From contig NZ_FSRK01000001.1 of assembly GCF_900141765.1 (NCBI RefSeq), positions 2,520,581 through 2,584,580 on the forward strand: a stretch of 64,000 nt of DNA. The letters are read 5' to 3'. Below are positions 55,201 to 63,947 of this stretch, in pieces. The notes beneath the pieces are model-generated. The model saw nothing but the letters and a program-made list of their open reading frames with translations, was not told the origin of the DNA and searched no databases. Source of the DNA: Epilithonimonas zeae. GTDB lineage: Bacteria > Bacteroidota > Bacteroidia > Flavobacteriales > Weeksellaceae. A program made the position numbers and the translations under genes. Numbering within the stretch: position 1 is the first letter of the stretch; each line of letters opens with the position of its first letter.

Positions 55201-58007
55201 TTGGCTAAACCTAAATTTTCAATCACAAATTCTTTCTCTACAGAATCTGTCCCTAAGTTAGTCGCAGCAAACAGTGTATTATTAAGACCATAAGGCTCAT
55301 CAAAATTATTTGGAATACTGATATTATTCCCTTTGATATTAATTTCCTGATTTGTAGGCTGAGTAATTGTAACTATATAATCTTCTACTTCCCCATCAAA
55401 TCCCGTTTCACAAGAAGTTGGAGCAGATGAATATTTTGCACTCACTCTCATTTTTATATCACCTAGTACAGCAGTAGTTGGGACTGCAATACTAAGAGGC
55501 GAAAGAGATGTCGCTCCATCTGCTACGTTAGTCGCTGTTCCCAAATCAAATTCTTCTCCGGAATCTGCAAAATCGCCATCGTGATTCCAGTCAAACCAAA
55601 CTTTACTATATACTATATAATCCCCAGCTGTATTAACACGAACCGTTATTGGATAAGTTTCTCCTTTTACAACTGTTGTCGTTGGTGTAGTAAAATTGGT
55701 ATATCCTACAGTTTTAGTTGCTGCAGTTGTATTTTCAATTGTATTAAATTTTACATATCTAATGCCTGTATTATAATCTGTATTCCCTGAAGAAGCACAG
55801 TATGTAATCTCTGGTGTAACACAAACATCAGTTCCATCGCTCCAAGTTGTTCCTTTTCTTAGCCAAATTTTGAAGCAATATTCTGTTCCATTGGTAAAAT
55901 TAGTTATTGCTTTACTGAGAGCTGTTCCTTTATACACCACCTGATTTCCGGCATTATTCCAAGAATCATCAGCAATGATACTGCTTCCGTCTCCAGATGG
56001 AATATAAGTTATGGCGCCTTGATTGGCTACAATCATAACTTCGTCAAAACAAGTTGCCGTGTTATGTGTCCACTCAAGAGTCACTTGATTATTTGATGGA
56101 GTCCCTGTGAAAGTTTTCACATCATCCTGAGCAAGAAGATTCAAAGCTCTTGAACTTGCAGATCCATTTGAAAACCTTCTGACAGAAGCACCATCTTGGT
56201 AGGCAAGAATCATAAATGAATAAATACCATTCTCTGTCAATCCGGAAATATCTACAGATGTAGCTGTGCCTTTGTAAAGTAATTTGCCTAAAGTTGTAGG
56301 TGTTGCACTATTAGTAGAAGCGGAAAAATTACTATTCGCATAACTATAGTCTGTTAATGCAGTTGTAGGCGTTCCGCTTGGCGTTGTCGCTCCAGCAATT
56401 GCAAAAACCATATAACCTGTTGGCACAGCTCCAGATGTTGGTGCTGTCCAAGAAATAGTTCCTCCGTTATCTATTAAACACGTTTGCGAAGCTCCAGTTA
56501 CATTATTAAGGCTTCCACTAAAAGTTGTTGTGAATTCCTGTACACCTCCATAAGTATAAGTCGCCCCATTATAAAGATAGGCTTGAACAACATAAGTTGT
56601 AGCTTCCGTAAGAGAAGTCGCAGCATAATTTGTACTTCCAAGGGTAACAGTCACATTAGTAACTCCGGCACCTCCAACAGTTGGTGTTGCATTAGTTGAT
56701 TTTACAGAATATACAAAACCCTGAATAGTTGAACTTGGACAATTCCCTTGAGTGATTGACGTAGCTCGTAATGTTGCCGTAGTTTGGGCAAATGTCGTAA
56801 TTGTATTAGTTGTGATGGCTTGAGCCGTACTTGTGGAATTACCAGTAATAGCTTTATTAACAGCTGTAGCCGCACTTCCAGAAACTGCAATATTCCCATT
56901 ATAAGTTTGATTAGCTGCAGTTGGAGTCAGCGTAACATAAATGGTTTTCGAAGCGAGGTCGCCACCAGCATGCGAAAAGCCTGTCACAGAAATCCCACCC
57001 GATGTTTCAGAGTAAGTATATCCAGCTAATGAACCTAAGCTAATTGTTCCTGCTTTGAGTCCTGTTCCTGAGACAGTAAACGAAAACTCCTTAGACGAGC
57101 CATTACAGACTGTTCCAAAAGCTAAAGTTCCTGTATTAACAGTAAGTGTTTCTGTAACTGCTGTGATAGTTAAATTATTGGATGTTAAATTGGAAGCAGA
57201 AGCAAGTTCACTTCCGTTAATACTAATGCTAAAGTTAGTAACATTAGCATCAAAATCTGTATTATTATAAGCTAACGTAACCGTTGCTGTTGTTGAAGAA
57301 TTATATGCAACACTTTGGATAGTTACTCCAGAAGGCGCATTGTTTAAGGTAAAATTTGAAGCATTCAATGTTGCGTCTGCAAATGTATCGTTGGCGAGTG
57401 TTAATCCAACTGTTGCTCCGTTAAGTGTTGCTTCATTCAGTGTTCCCGAAGCTGTTAAAGTTGGAGTACTAACTACTGGAGCATTCACAACAACATCATC
57501 TATATATATAGTTCCTGCCGTTCTGTAGAACTGGAATTCTATATTATTACTTGTATTATTTATAGTAGCAGTATATGTTGTCACACCAGAATTAGTAGGA
57601 GCAAAAGGAGAACCTGTAGCTGCCGTCCAACTTCCACCGTTAATTCTATAATTTACCTGAATACCATTAGTAGTAGCACTACCTCTTGCTTTAAACTGAA
57701 TTGTACTTATTCCTCCCGTAGCAATAACCGGAGAGGTAATCTGTGAACCAGTTGCACTTCTTAGCTGACAATAGTTGCCGCTAAATCCTGCCACACCTGA
57801 GCCATTAATAATATCTGTACCATTCCAATTACCAGAATTCAAAACTATATTTCCAGTTGTATAACTAGAAGGCAAACCTGTTGTAAAATTTTCAGTAAGA
57901 ACTTGTCCCCAACTATGGAAACTGATCAAAAAAAAGCAAGAAAAAAGAAATGTTTGTAGACCGGAAAAGCCTATCAACTTCCAAAAGGAAAATAGATTTT
58001 TTTTCAT
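52281..58007 (-). CDS. Giant T9SS type A cargo protein with GEVED and lamin-tail-like domains (1908 aa)
   Basis: After the signal peptide (LFSCFFLISFHSWGQ) come a beta-sandwich domain and Ig-like repeats, then two FN3-like modules. A GEVED domain at about 735-880 has SKVWFDWNHDGDFADSGEEF and ends EVEDYIVTI. A choice-of-anchor D (HYDIN-like) domain follows (SFKIKFHPTVAGLREANV). A lamin-tail-like domain lies at about 1115-1250 (IIIYELYDENGGSGG, FNANDGFRLM). The shared C-terminal module (YVYWSSPVAGQ, YNLVGNPYPSN) leads to the sorting domain (KIDIFDASGKLIKS, NGVYIMKIENSGD). It is a probable surface protein. A promoter and a terminator flank it, so it is its own unit. Confidence 0.9.
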   Translation of the reverse strand: MKKNLFSFWKLIGFSGLQTFLFSCFFLISFHSWGQVLTENFTTGLPSSYTTGNIVLNSGNWNGTDIINGSGVAGFSGNYCQLRSATGSQITSPVIATGGISTIQFKARGSATTNGIQVNYRINGGSWTAATGSPFAPTNSGVTTYTATINNTSNNIEFQFYRTAGTIYIDDVVVNAPVVSTPTLTASGTLNEATLNGATVGLTLANDTFADATLNASNFTLNNAPSGVTIQSVAYNSSTTATVTLAYNNTDFDANVTNFSISINGSELASASNLTSNNLTITAVTETLTVNTGTLAFGTVCNGSSKEFSFTVSGTGLKAGTISLGSLAGYTYSETSGGISVTGFSHAGGDLASKTIYVTLTPTAANQTYNGNIAVSGSAATAVNKAITGNSTSTAQAITTNTITTFAQTTATLRATSITQGNCPSSTIQGFVYSVKSTNATPTVGGAGVTNVTVTLGSTNYAATSLTEATTYVVQAYLYNGATYTYGGVQEFTTTFSGSLNNVTGASQTCLIDNGGTISWTAPTSGAVPTGYMVFAIAGATTPSGTPTTALTDYSYANSNFSASTNSATPTTLGKLLYKGTATSVDISGLTENGIYSFMILAYQDGASVRRFSNGSASSRALNLLAQDDVKTFTGTPSNNQVTLEWTHNTATCFDEVMIVANQGAITYIPSGDGSSIIADDSWNNAGNQVVYKGTALSKAITNFTNGTEYCFKIWLRKGTTWSDGTDVCVTPEITYCASSGNTDYNTGIRYVKFNTIENTTAATKTVGYTNFTTPTTTVVKGETYPITVRVNTAGDYIVYSKVWFDWNHDGDFADSGEEFDLGTATNVADGATSLSPLSIAVPTTAVLGDIKMRVSAKYSSAPTSCETGFDGEVEDYIVTITQPTNQEINIKGNNISIPNNFDEPYGLNNTLFAATNLGTDSVEKEFVIENLGLANLNLTGTPVVNITGLNPSDFIVTQQAVSPVISGSTTSFKIKFHPTVAGLREANVSIANNDSDENPYVFKIQGTGTCTTSPSITAFPTSGPANTKVTFTTSVNDMTGASVTYNGVSVPFDLISSGKIEALIPTGATDANFVVTLASGCSFTQAFDVIDNLVTDCEGTGGSGGSTTPASDIIIYELYDENGGSGGIITLYNRTGATVNLSTYSIQRAGDYGGTYTTYANLTGTVASGAVAVIGVSSSVCGYAPTGNGSFGSTGFNANDGFRLMKGSTIIDDVHAPNTVGYYLRRKNDYLSPKTVFDANEWTSQALSSGQCLSGGDVAQPPVVKNPPVVNTQPSYSVTCGVNNASLTLTATEGFAGGNGLAYQWYELGNTGSWTAVSNGGVYSGATSQTLNISDVSGLDNYQYYCQVRENTQTCYAATKAVQIKPASNTWTSNVWSNGTPVLGSKVIIAGSYNTQTNGALDVCELTVSSAGTMLVKPNYPIKVKNKITNLNSTANSFVVESDANLIQTDNIINEGTIKIERQVSDMNNVTGHIDYVYWSSPVAGQTIKGASGFSPNTPSNGYLQYNESTDKFTVTSDATFQTGKGYAIRAENSLPDGYGKTYSFTGVPNNGNLQFLSLQKSAGADKGYNLVGNPYPSNISFDLLYSLNSAKIYNTAWFWTNIDYTATQMGSGYTGNNYAVFNGSGGVPPAYDWADYDPENPSGITPNGNIKVGQAFIVQAKTAGALDFNNGVRITDNGTFYQKGVTKNRFWLTMRSPKNMVNTILIGYIPGATNNYETDFDGELFVVGSDSFYSVLGAKKLAIQGKEDNFSNEDVVTLGNVFSADGSYVISLQTPEGIFDGNQTVYLKDKLLNKYINLSTDTNYTFTAVKGTDASRFEIVYKEDAVLNTGAYSKSDFIVYKDGNSQVIKSSKKLGKIDIFDASGKLIKSININHTEAKIDVSNFLNGVYIMKIENSGDIKSKKFIK

Positions 58008-58030
58008 CGAATTTATGTTTTATAAGGAAA

Positions 58031-58063
58031 CAAATATAAGTTTATTTAAAATATAAAATTCAA
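58031..58063 (-). promoter_or_regulatory. Promoter of the middle T9SS gene
   Basis: On the minus strand TTG (58061-58063), 22 nt, then TATATTTG (58031-58038) lies 23 nt before the ATG. The -7 box is exact. Confidence 0.55.
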
Positions 58064-58118
58064 TTAATCAAATTTTAGCTATTATAAATTTTTAATTACA
58101 AAGCTTCAAAATCAACAA

Positions 58119-58139
58119 AACCATCTATACGAGATGGTT
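58119..58139 (-). terminator. Terminator of the upstream T9SS gene
   Basis: AACCATCT-atacg-AGATGGTT lies 26 nt after the stop at 58165, with an A-rich left flank (AATCAACAAAA). Confidence 0.7.
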
Positions 58140-58164
58140 CTGTTAACAATATTTTTCTTACTTA

Positions 58165-61100
58165 TTATTTAATAATTTTCTTAGTTTTTAAATCGCCAGA
58201 ATTTTCTGCTTTTATAATGTAAACTCCATTAACCAATTTAGAAGCATCAATTTCCAAAGTTGTTTCTTTGGTTTTTACAGAATACATTAATCTTCCAGAT
58301 GTATCATAAACTTCAACTTTACCTAAAGATTTTGAAGATTTTACAATATAATTACCATGCCATTTATAAACCTCAAAATCGGATTTAGTCATAACGTCAG
58401 ATCCTAATACAGCATTATCTTTATATACTATTTCGAATCGTGTTTCATCTGTTCCTTTACTTGCTGTAAAGCTGTAATCTTTTTCTTTGAGGTTTGTTAT
58501 AATATTCAGTAATTTATCTTTCAAATATACGTTTTGATTCTCTGCAAAAATTCCTTGATTATTTTCCAAACTAACTTTATAAGTGCCGTTTGCAGAATAT
58601 TTAGCTGATACCGTAACTACATCACTATCAACAAAACTTCCTCTTGCCTGAATTTGAAGTTTATGTGAATCTACTTTAGAATAGAAAGAATCATCGCCAA
58701 CAACAAGAATATCCGCATCGTAATCGCCCTCATAATTATTAGTAGCATCATCTATGTGTGCTATCAATATCGTATTAATAACATTTTGAGGAGAAATCAA
58801 TTTCAACCAATAACGATTGGTTTGATCTGTATTCTTGTTATTATAAAATACTCCAGACTCGTTTGTTCTTACTGTATTATCAAAACTTATAACCTGACCT
58901 GTTCCAAGATTTTTAGCTTGAACAATGAAACCCTGCCCCAATTTGATATTCTTTGTTGGGGTATACGAACCAGAAGATGGCGAAGGTGTTACTGTAGTAT
59001 CACTGTAAGTTGGCGGCGTTCCTCCTGCCAAAGTAATTGTTGCATAATTGTTTCCTGAATAACTTGATCCTTGTTGCGTTGTAACTGGGGTAACATCTGT
59101 CCAGAACCACACTTTTCCATATATTATATTTTTATTATTACCAAGATTATAAAATTTAATAAAATCAATATTGGACGGATAAGGATTTCCAATCAGGTTA
59201 TAGCCATGCTCAACTGTTCCACCTGTACCCGTATTGGCCGACCTTTGGATATTTGTAGAAAATGATCCGTTATTTGGAGTACCAACAAATTTTAATGTGT
59301 TATCTGAAGTCAGTACTGCTGGATCATAACTATCTTTACCTCTAATAGCATATCCTTTAGCATTAATAAATGTGGTTTCGGTAGCAGGAACCGCTTTGAA
59401 TGTATCATTTGGCTCATTGTAGTAGAAAATTCTGTTATTTGGTGTTCCTACAGAAAAACCATCATTCAAAGTAGTATCATTTAATAGTTTTTGACCTGTT
59501 ACTGGCGTACTCCAGTAAGTGTAATCCATTTTACGCATTTTTACATCGCGATGCGCTAATATTTTTCCGGAATTCACAGCATTAGCATTATCTTGTAGCA
59601 ATACTGCATCACTTTCAATTGTTAAATTATCATTATTGGAATTATTAGTAATATTAATATCATCGATAATTCTAAGTGAATTATTAGCCTTAACTGTAAG
59701 TTTAGCTGTGTTAGCAATAGTTATTGTTTTTGCTTGAGCTGTTGCATTAATTTCCACTATTTTACCAGCAAGGATATTGGCACATTTTGTAACATCAGGA
59801 ACTACCGCTGGAAACCAATTAGATCCAGTGCTCCAATCGGTTCCTGTACCTGTATATTGCATTTTACTTCTAACAATAGATGAGGTTACCGCCGTCTTAT
59901 CACATGTTCCTAATGTGGCTTTAGCTGTATATGTAGTAGCCGTTCCCGGAGCAGCATATACCGTTGAAAGATAATCCGTACCATTATAAGGAGTCGTAAG
60001 TCCTACATCTGTATATAAACCTATAGAAGGAGACCATGTAACCAGTTTTTTATTACCGTCAAAAACAATATCATCTATATACCAATCAAACAAACCATAG
60101 CTTTCTCCCGTATATCTGAATCTTATGTAGAGTTGGTTATTCCCAATATAAGGCGCTAGACTGACATTACTAATTTGTGTTGCTGCAATATCTGCAGTAA
60201 TTGCTGTTCTGCTCCATACATTAGTCCAAGAATTATTATCAGTTGATACATCAACATAAATCCCCCTTACATAGTTAGAAGTTGTATCAGCATCAAACAT
60301 ATATTTGAAGGATAAATTCAGACTTGTAAAGGCTGAAATATCCATTGGAATACTTTGAGAAGTAGATATATTGTATGGTAAAAACACCCAAGTTCCTGTA
60401 GTATTAGAACCTGAACTCCAACTCAATCCAGCTTCATAAGCAGTACCTCCAGCATTGTTGGAATTGTAATAAACCCCAATAATATTGGTATCAGTTCCAG
60501 CATATGCCCAATTACTACCAACTCCTGCAGAAAAATCCTCACTGTATGCCACAGCATTTCCTATTCCTCCACTCGCATCCAGCTTAACATAATCCATATC
60601 ACACGCAACCGCAGAAGATGGCGTTTCTGTAATCGATACATTAGTTGGAACCGGATTTACCGTTACCGTCACCGTTTTTGTATTGGTTATACTTCCACTT
60701 GTTCCAGTAACTGTATAAGTTGTCGTAGTGGTTGGACTTGCCGTAACTGTAGCGCCAGAAGTAGAACTAAGTCCCGTGCTTGGTGACCAGCTATAGGTAT
60801 ATGAAGTAGTACTGGAAGCTGTCAATGTCGTTGAGCCTCCGGCACAAAAACTTGGAACAGCAGGTGTAATAACAATTGGATCTGGAGAAACATTGACAGC
60901 AATATCATCTAAATATAAATAAAACTGATTCGCAGCAGAGTAAGCCTGAAAACCAATATAAAAAACACCAGTAGAGCTAGGCACAAAATCTATTACAACA
61001 GAATTTGCAGTGGATGCACCTCCAGTAATGTTAGAATAATCTGCTAAAGTATTAATCATTGCTGCAACAGTATTATTTGTACCATAAGCCACTTTCATCT

Positions 61101-63000
61101 TTTCTACAAATGTGGAACTATTGTTATTATATTTAAATGTCAATCTGTATGATACCCCAGATGTTAAATTTAATCCTTTGGTAAAAAACCAGGTATTAGC
61201 AGCATTACCTGTATTCCAAGCATATCTTAATACTTGAGAAGAAAAACCATTAGCTGCAGGATTAGCAGCGGTTGCCCAAGAATTTCCAGAACCTGCATTA
61301 ATAACTGTAGTACAACTTGGAATCGCTGGCGTTGTAACACTATTGAAATCTTCCAGATAAGGAATACTTACACTTGCACAAAGCGTTGTAAAACTTCCTC
61401 CATTGGTAGAAGAACTACAACCTCCAACATTAGTATTGACAATTTGATAATAATAAGTTGTATTTGAATTTAATCCCGAAGACAAAACATAAGATGAAGT
61501 AACTCCAGGAACCGAAGTCACTAAAGTTGTGTAACCGCTATTACTATAGATATTAAGTGTTGAACTGATGGCTCCGGCATTTCCACCTGCAGCAGATGTC
61601 CAAGTGAAGGTAGCTCCTGCGGAAGTAATTGTTCCAACAGAAAGTGATGTAGGAGCTGCAGCACAAGTTATTTTATTGTCTGAAAGAGGTGATGTTGTCA
61701 AATAATAAGGCGCACCGATACATGCATTATTATATGAATAGATGTAATAATAATATCTTGTATTGCTCGTCAAAGCCGAATCTGTAAATGTCGTTGCATT
61801 GGCTGTTGTTGCACTTCCTTGAATCACGTAATAAGAATTCCCGCCCAAAGTCACTGTGTTGCCCGTAGTATATGAAGTTCCATTTACTGGTGTTGGCGCT
61901 GTTGAACTTGTACTTCTTAAAATAAGATAACCGCTGGGTGGTGTTCCAGGAGCGGTAAAAGATCCAGCAATAGATGTTGCAGAGGTAGTTCCAAAAGTCA
62001 AAGCTGTTGGTTGAGTTGCAGGTGTTGTACAAGCAACCGTATTATAAGTAATTGTAATTAAGCCATTACCTCCTTTACCCGTGGTTGCAGATATAGAGCC
62101 AGCACCTCCATTACCAATTCCCGATACATAGCCAGTTTCGGCATTTCCAGGTGCTTGGGTCGCTGCTCCAGCATTACTCGTGGTACCAACAGTATTAGTA
62201 GTCGCTGTCAAAGATCCACTGATATAAGATGACCCTCCTCCTCCGGCAGAAGAATAATTAGTTGTTGATCCACTACTATAACCGCTTCCACCACCATAGT
62301 AGCCACCGCCTCCGCCACCGCCATAATAAGAATAAGCTGCACTAAAACTGTTACCCGCTCCACCTTGTAAAGCTGCACCTGTATAACCATTTCTGTTATC
62401 AGTTCCATTATATTGTCCGCCTGTTCCAGCTGCTGTTATCGTTGCTCCTCTACCGCTCGTATATGATGTACTAGCAGCATTACCACCATTTGTTCCCGCT
62501 GTAGCTCCTCCAGCTCCTCCATAAGATGAGTCTCCATAATATCCTCCACCTCCACCTCCAGCTGCAAGAGCCAAAACATTAGCTTGAGAAAGTGTTGCAG
62601 AGCTAAAGATACCACTATATCCTCCTCCTGAACCACCATAAGCTCCTCCTGATGCACCGCCTCCTCCGTAACCACCGGCAGAAACTGCACTAGTGTTGAG
62701 ACTACCTCCTCCACCAACTACAATAGTAAGTGTCTGTCCAGAAGTGACAGCTAGTGTTCCTTTCAAAAATGCTCCGGAACCTCCAGAGCCATCAGACCCT
62801 GCCCCTCCAGCTCCCCATATTTTGACACTTACAGAAGTTACGCCAGATGGTACTACAAATGATTGTGCTGAACCTGTATAAGAAAAAGTTTGAGTGACCT
62901 GTCCTTTTACCAATGATAGAAAAGTAATGAACAAGATGGAAAAGACAAGCTTTCCCGAAAAAGCATAGAATGCTTTAACTAAGGTAAATTTTTTCATCAT
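58165..63000 (-). CDS. Giant T9SS type A cargo protein with glycine-rich N-terminal domain (1611 aa)
   Basis: A signal peptide (LVFSILFITFLSLVKGQ) is followed by a domain at about 35-330 packed with Gly (GGYGGGGASGGAYGGSGGG, GGGGGGYYGGGSGYSSG). FN3-like modules follow (PTALTFGTTSATSIAGSF), then an adhesin domain (PYLEDFNSVTTPAIPSC) and Ig/PKD-like domains (GGSTTLTASSTTSYTYSWSP). A second adhesin domain and the shared C-terminal module (YTYWSTPVTGQKLL, YNLIGNPYPSNIDF) come before the sorting domain (KVEVYDTSGRLMYS, NGVYIIKAENSGD). The shared module is closest to that of the 2560-aa protein. Two adjacent ATGs (63000, 62997) are possible starts. Function is unknown; likely surface-exposed. Confidence 0.9.
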   Translation of the reverse strand: MMKKFTLVKAFYAFSGKLVFSILFITFLSLVKGQVTQTFSYTGSAQSFVVPSGVTSVSVKIWGAGGAGSDGSGGSGAFLKGTLAVTSGQTLTIVVGGGGSLNTSAVSAGGYGGGGASGGAYGGSGGGYSGIFSSATLSQANVLALAAGGGGGGYYGDSSYGGAGGATAGTNGGNAASTSYTSGRGATITAAGTGGQYNGTDNRNGYTGAALQGGAGNSFSAAYSYYGGGGGGGYYGGGSGYSSGSTTNYSSAGGGGSSYISGSLTATTNTVGTTSNAGAATQAPGNAETGYVSGIGNGGAGSISATTGKGGNGLITITYNTVACTTPATQPTALTFGTTSATSIAGSFTAPGTPPSGYLILRSTSSTAPTPVNGTSYTTGNTVTLGGNSYYVIQGSATTANATTFTDSALTSNTRYYYYIYSYNNACIGAPYYLTTSPLSDNKITCAAAPTSLSVGTITSAGATFTWTSAAGGNAGAISSTLNIYSNSGYTTLVTSVPGVTSSYVLSSGLNSNTTYYYQIVNTNVGGCSSSTNGGSFTTLCASVSIPYLEDFNSVTTPAIPSCTTVINAGSGNSWATAANPAANGFSSQVLRYAWNTGNAANTWFFTKGLNLTSGVSYRLTFKYNNNSSTFVEKMKVAYGTNNTVAAMINTLADYSNITGGASTANSVVIDFVPSSTGVFYIGFQAYSAANQFYLYLDDIAVNVSPDPIVITPAVPSFCAGGSTTLTASSTTSYTYSWSPSTGLSSTSGATVTASPTTTTTYTVTGTSGSITNTKTVTVTVNPVPTNVSITETPSSAVACDMDYVKLDASGGIGNAVAYSEDFSAGVGSNWAYAGTDTNIIGVYYNSNNAGGTAYEAGLSWSSGSNTTGTWVFLPYNISTSQSIPMDISAFTSLNLSFKYMFDADTTSNYVRGIYVDVSTDNNSWTNVWSRTAITADIAATQISNVSLAPYIGNNQLYIRFRYTGESYGLFDWYIDDIVFDGNKKLVTWSPSIGLYTDVGLTTPYNGTDYLSTVYAAPGTATTYTAKATLGTCDKTAVTSSIVRSKMQYTGTGTDWSTGSNWFPAVVPDVTKCANILAGKIVEINATAQAKTITIANTAKLTVKANNSLRIIDDINITNNSNNDNLTIESDAVLLQDNANAVNSGKILAHRDVKMRKMDYTYWSTPVTGQKLLNDTTLNDGFSVGTPNNRIFYYNEPNDTFKAVPATETTFINAKGYAIRGKDSYDPAVLTSDNTLKFVGTPNNGSFSTNIQRSANTGTGGTVEHGYNLIGNPYPSNIDFIKFYNLGNNKNIIYGKVWFWTDVTPVTTQQGSSYSGNNYATITLAGGTPPTYSDTTVTPSPSSGSYTPTKNIKLGQGFIVQAKNLGTGQVISFDNTVRTNESGVFYNNKNTDQTNRYWLKLISPQNVINTILIAHIDDATNNYEGDYDADILVVGDDSFYSKVDSHKLQIQARGSFVDSDVVTVSAKYSANGTYKVSLENNQGIFAENQNVYLKDKLLNIITNLKEKDYSFTASKGTDETRFEIVYKDNAVLGSDVMTKSDFEVYKWHGNYIVKSSKSLGKVEVYDTSGRLMYSVKTKETTLEIDASKLVNGVYIIKAENSGDLKTKKIIK

Positions 63001-63339
63001 AATCTTTTGTGTTAATTAATTATTACGATGAAGCTAATGTATAACTTATTTCGAATTTTTTTGCCAAAAAAAATATTTATTTAAAAAAATATTTAATATA
63101 ATATTTAAAAAAAAAGATTATCATTTAAAAAAAATAACATTATTAAAATAAAATTTTATCTACTATAAAGAAATAAATATTCATTTTATAATATAAAAAA
63201 CACCAATAATATATATCCGAATCATATAATTGATAAAACACAAAATATTATGTTAAACAGATTTTCGGAAAAAAATTCAACATTGGATTAATAAAAAAAG
63301 CCTAAACAAATGAGACAAGTTTTTATTTATTAAGAGGTT
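63001..63339. other. Very AT-rich region upstream of the T9SS genes, no gene seen
   Basis: About 340 nt are nearly all A and T, with poly-A tracts. It must contain the promoter of the 58165-63000 gene. The best -7-like box I see (TACATTAG on the minus strand, near 63040) matches only 6 of 8 bases. Confidence 0.5.
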
Positions 63340-63505
63340 TACTAAAGTACGACTGAAGTAAATTATACTTTGCAATGCCAAGTATATCATCAGTTAAGGT
63401 CGGCTCGGCTATTGATGAGGGGTAGGCAGCAAAAGTGATGCAGTAATGTATGACGCAGATAAATAACAAGCTTCAACAGAATCCGGCTTATAGCGCTTCT
63501 CTTTT
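63340..63505 (+). pseudogene. rnpB: RNase P RNA (rnpB) 3' half, remnant
   Basis: From about 63371 the plus strand reads GCAATGCCAAGTATA, AAGGTCGGCTCGGC, then GAGGGGTAGGCAGC, AGATAAATAACAAGC and finally ACAGAATCCGGCTTATAG (63476-63493). These are the conserved blocks of the 3' half of a bacterial class A RNase P RNA, in the right order. ATCATCA/TGATGA and GTGATGCA/TGTATGAC can still pair. The 5' signature (GAGGAAAGTCCGG) is not found upstream, and the P1 partner of GCGCTTCTC is also missing. Weak similarity seems to continue to about 63340. I infer a truncated or eroded duplicate. The working gene must be elsewhere. Confidence 0.6.
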
Positions 63506-63904
63506 CTTTGATTACTGTATTTCTATCAACTTATTTTTCTAATACATTCCGATAATTCTTAGTTATCATTTTTAAATAACATTGATTCTGATTGATATTG
63601 AATGAATAATTGATTGATTTCTTGTTCTTGGGGAAGTAAAGTCATAAACAATATTTATTACTTAATAAAAAAATTAATTTATATTTTGTAGGTATATTTA
63701 TTAACAAAGGGAAAAACAAGAAGCTTTTAGCTTCAGTAGAGACTTTAGTACTTATTAATGACTTTAACTTCAGTAAGAATAATTCTAAAACTTTAACACG
63801 AAAAAACTCATCAGAATACATACAGTCTAGCTTTTAGTATTGAATATGATTTCAATATATAATTAAAGGTATCCTTATATCGATTCTTCTTTGAGGTATG
63901 GTCA
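63506..63904. other. AT-rich intergenic region before the rRNA operon, no gene seen
   Basis: About 400 nt show no convincing open frame and no recognised RNA. A short near-palindrome (aagcttttagctt near 63722) is present. Confidence 0.5.
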
Positions 63905-63940
63905 TAAAAAAAGCTCATCAAAATAAATTGATGAGCTTTA
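63905..63940 (-). terminator. Terminator of the rRNA operon
   Basis: AAAGCTCATCAA-aataaa-TTGATGAGCTTT (63910-63939) has an A-run at 63906-63912 that reads as a U-run on the minus strand. It lies directly 3' of the 5S gene. Confidence 0.9.
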
Positions 63941-63947
63941 AAAAAAA

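Noticed and set aside
44386..63000. Regular repeats in the giant genes as a possible CRISPR array
   Set aside because: The repeats are coding, imperfect and unevenly spaced, and there are no palindromic repeats of constant length with unique spacers.
63371..63539. Short plus-strand open frames (for example from ATGACGCAG at 63450) near the rRNA operon
   Set aside because: The frame is broken by stops, and the nucleotide sequence matches RNase P RNA blocks far better than any protein.
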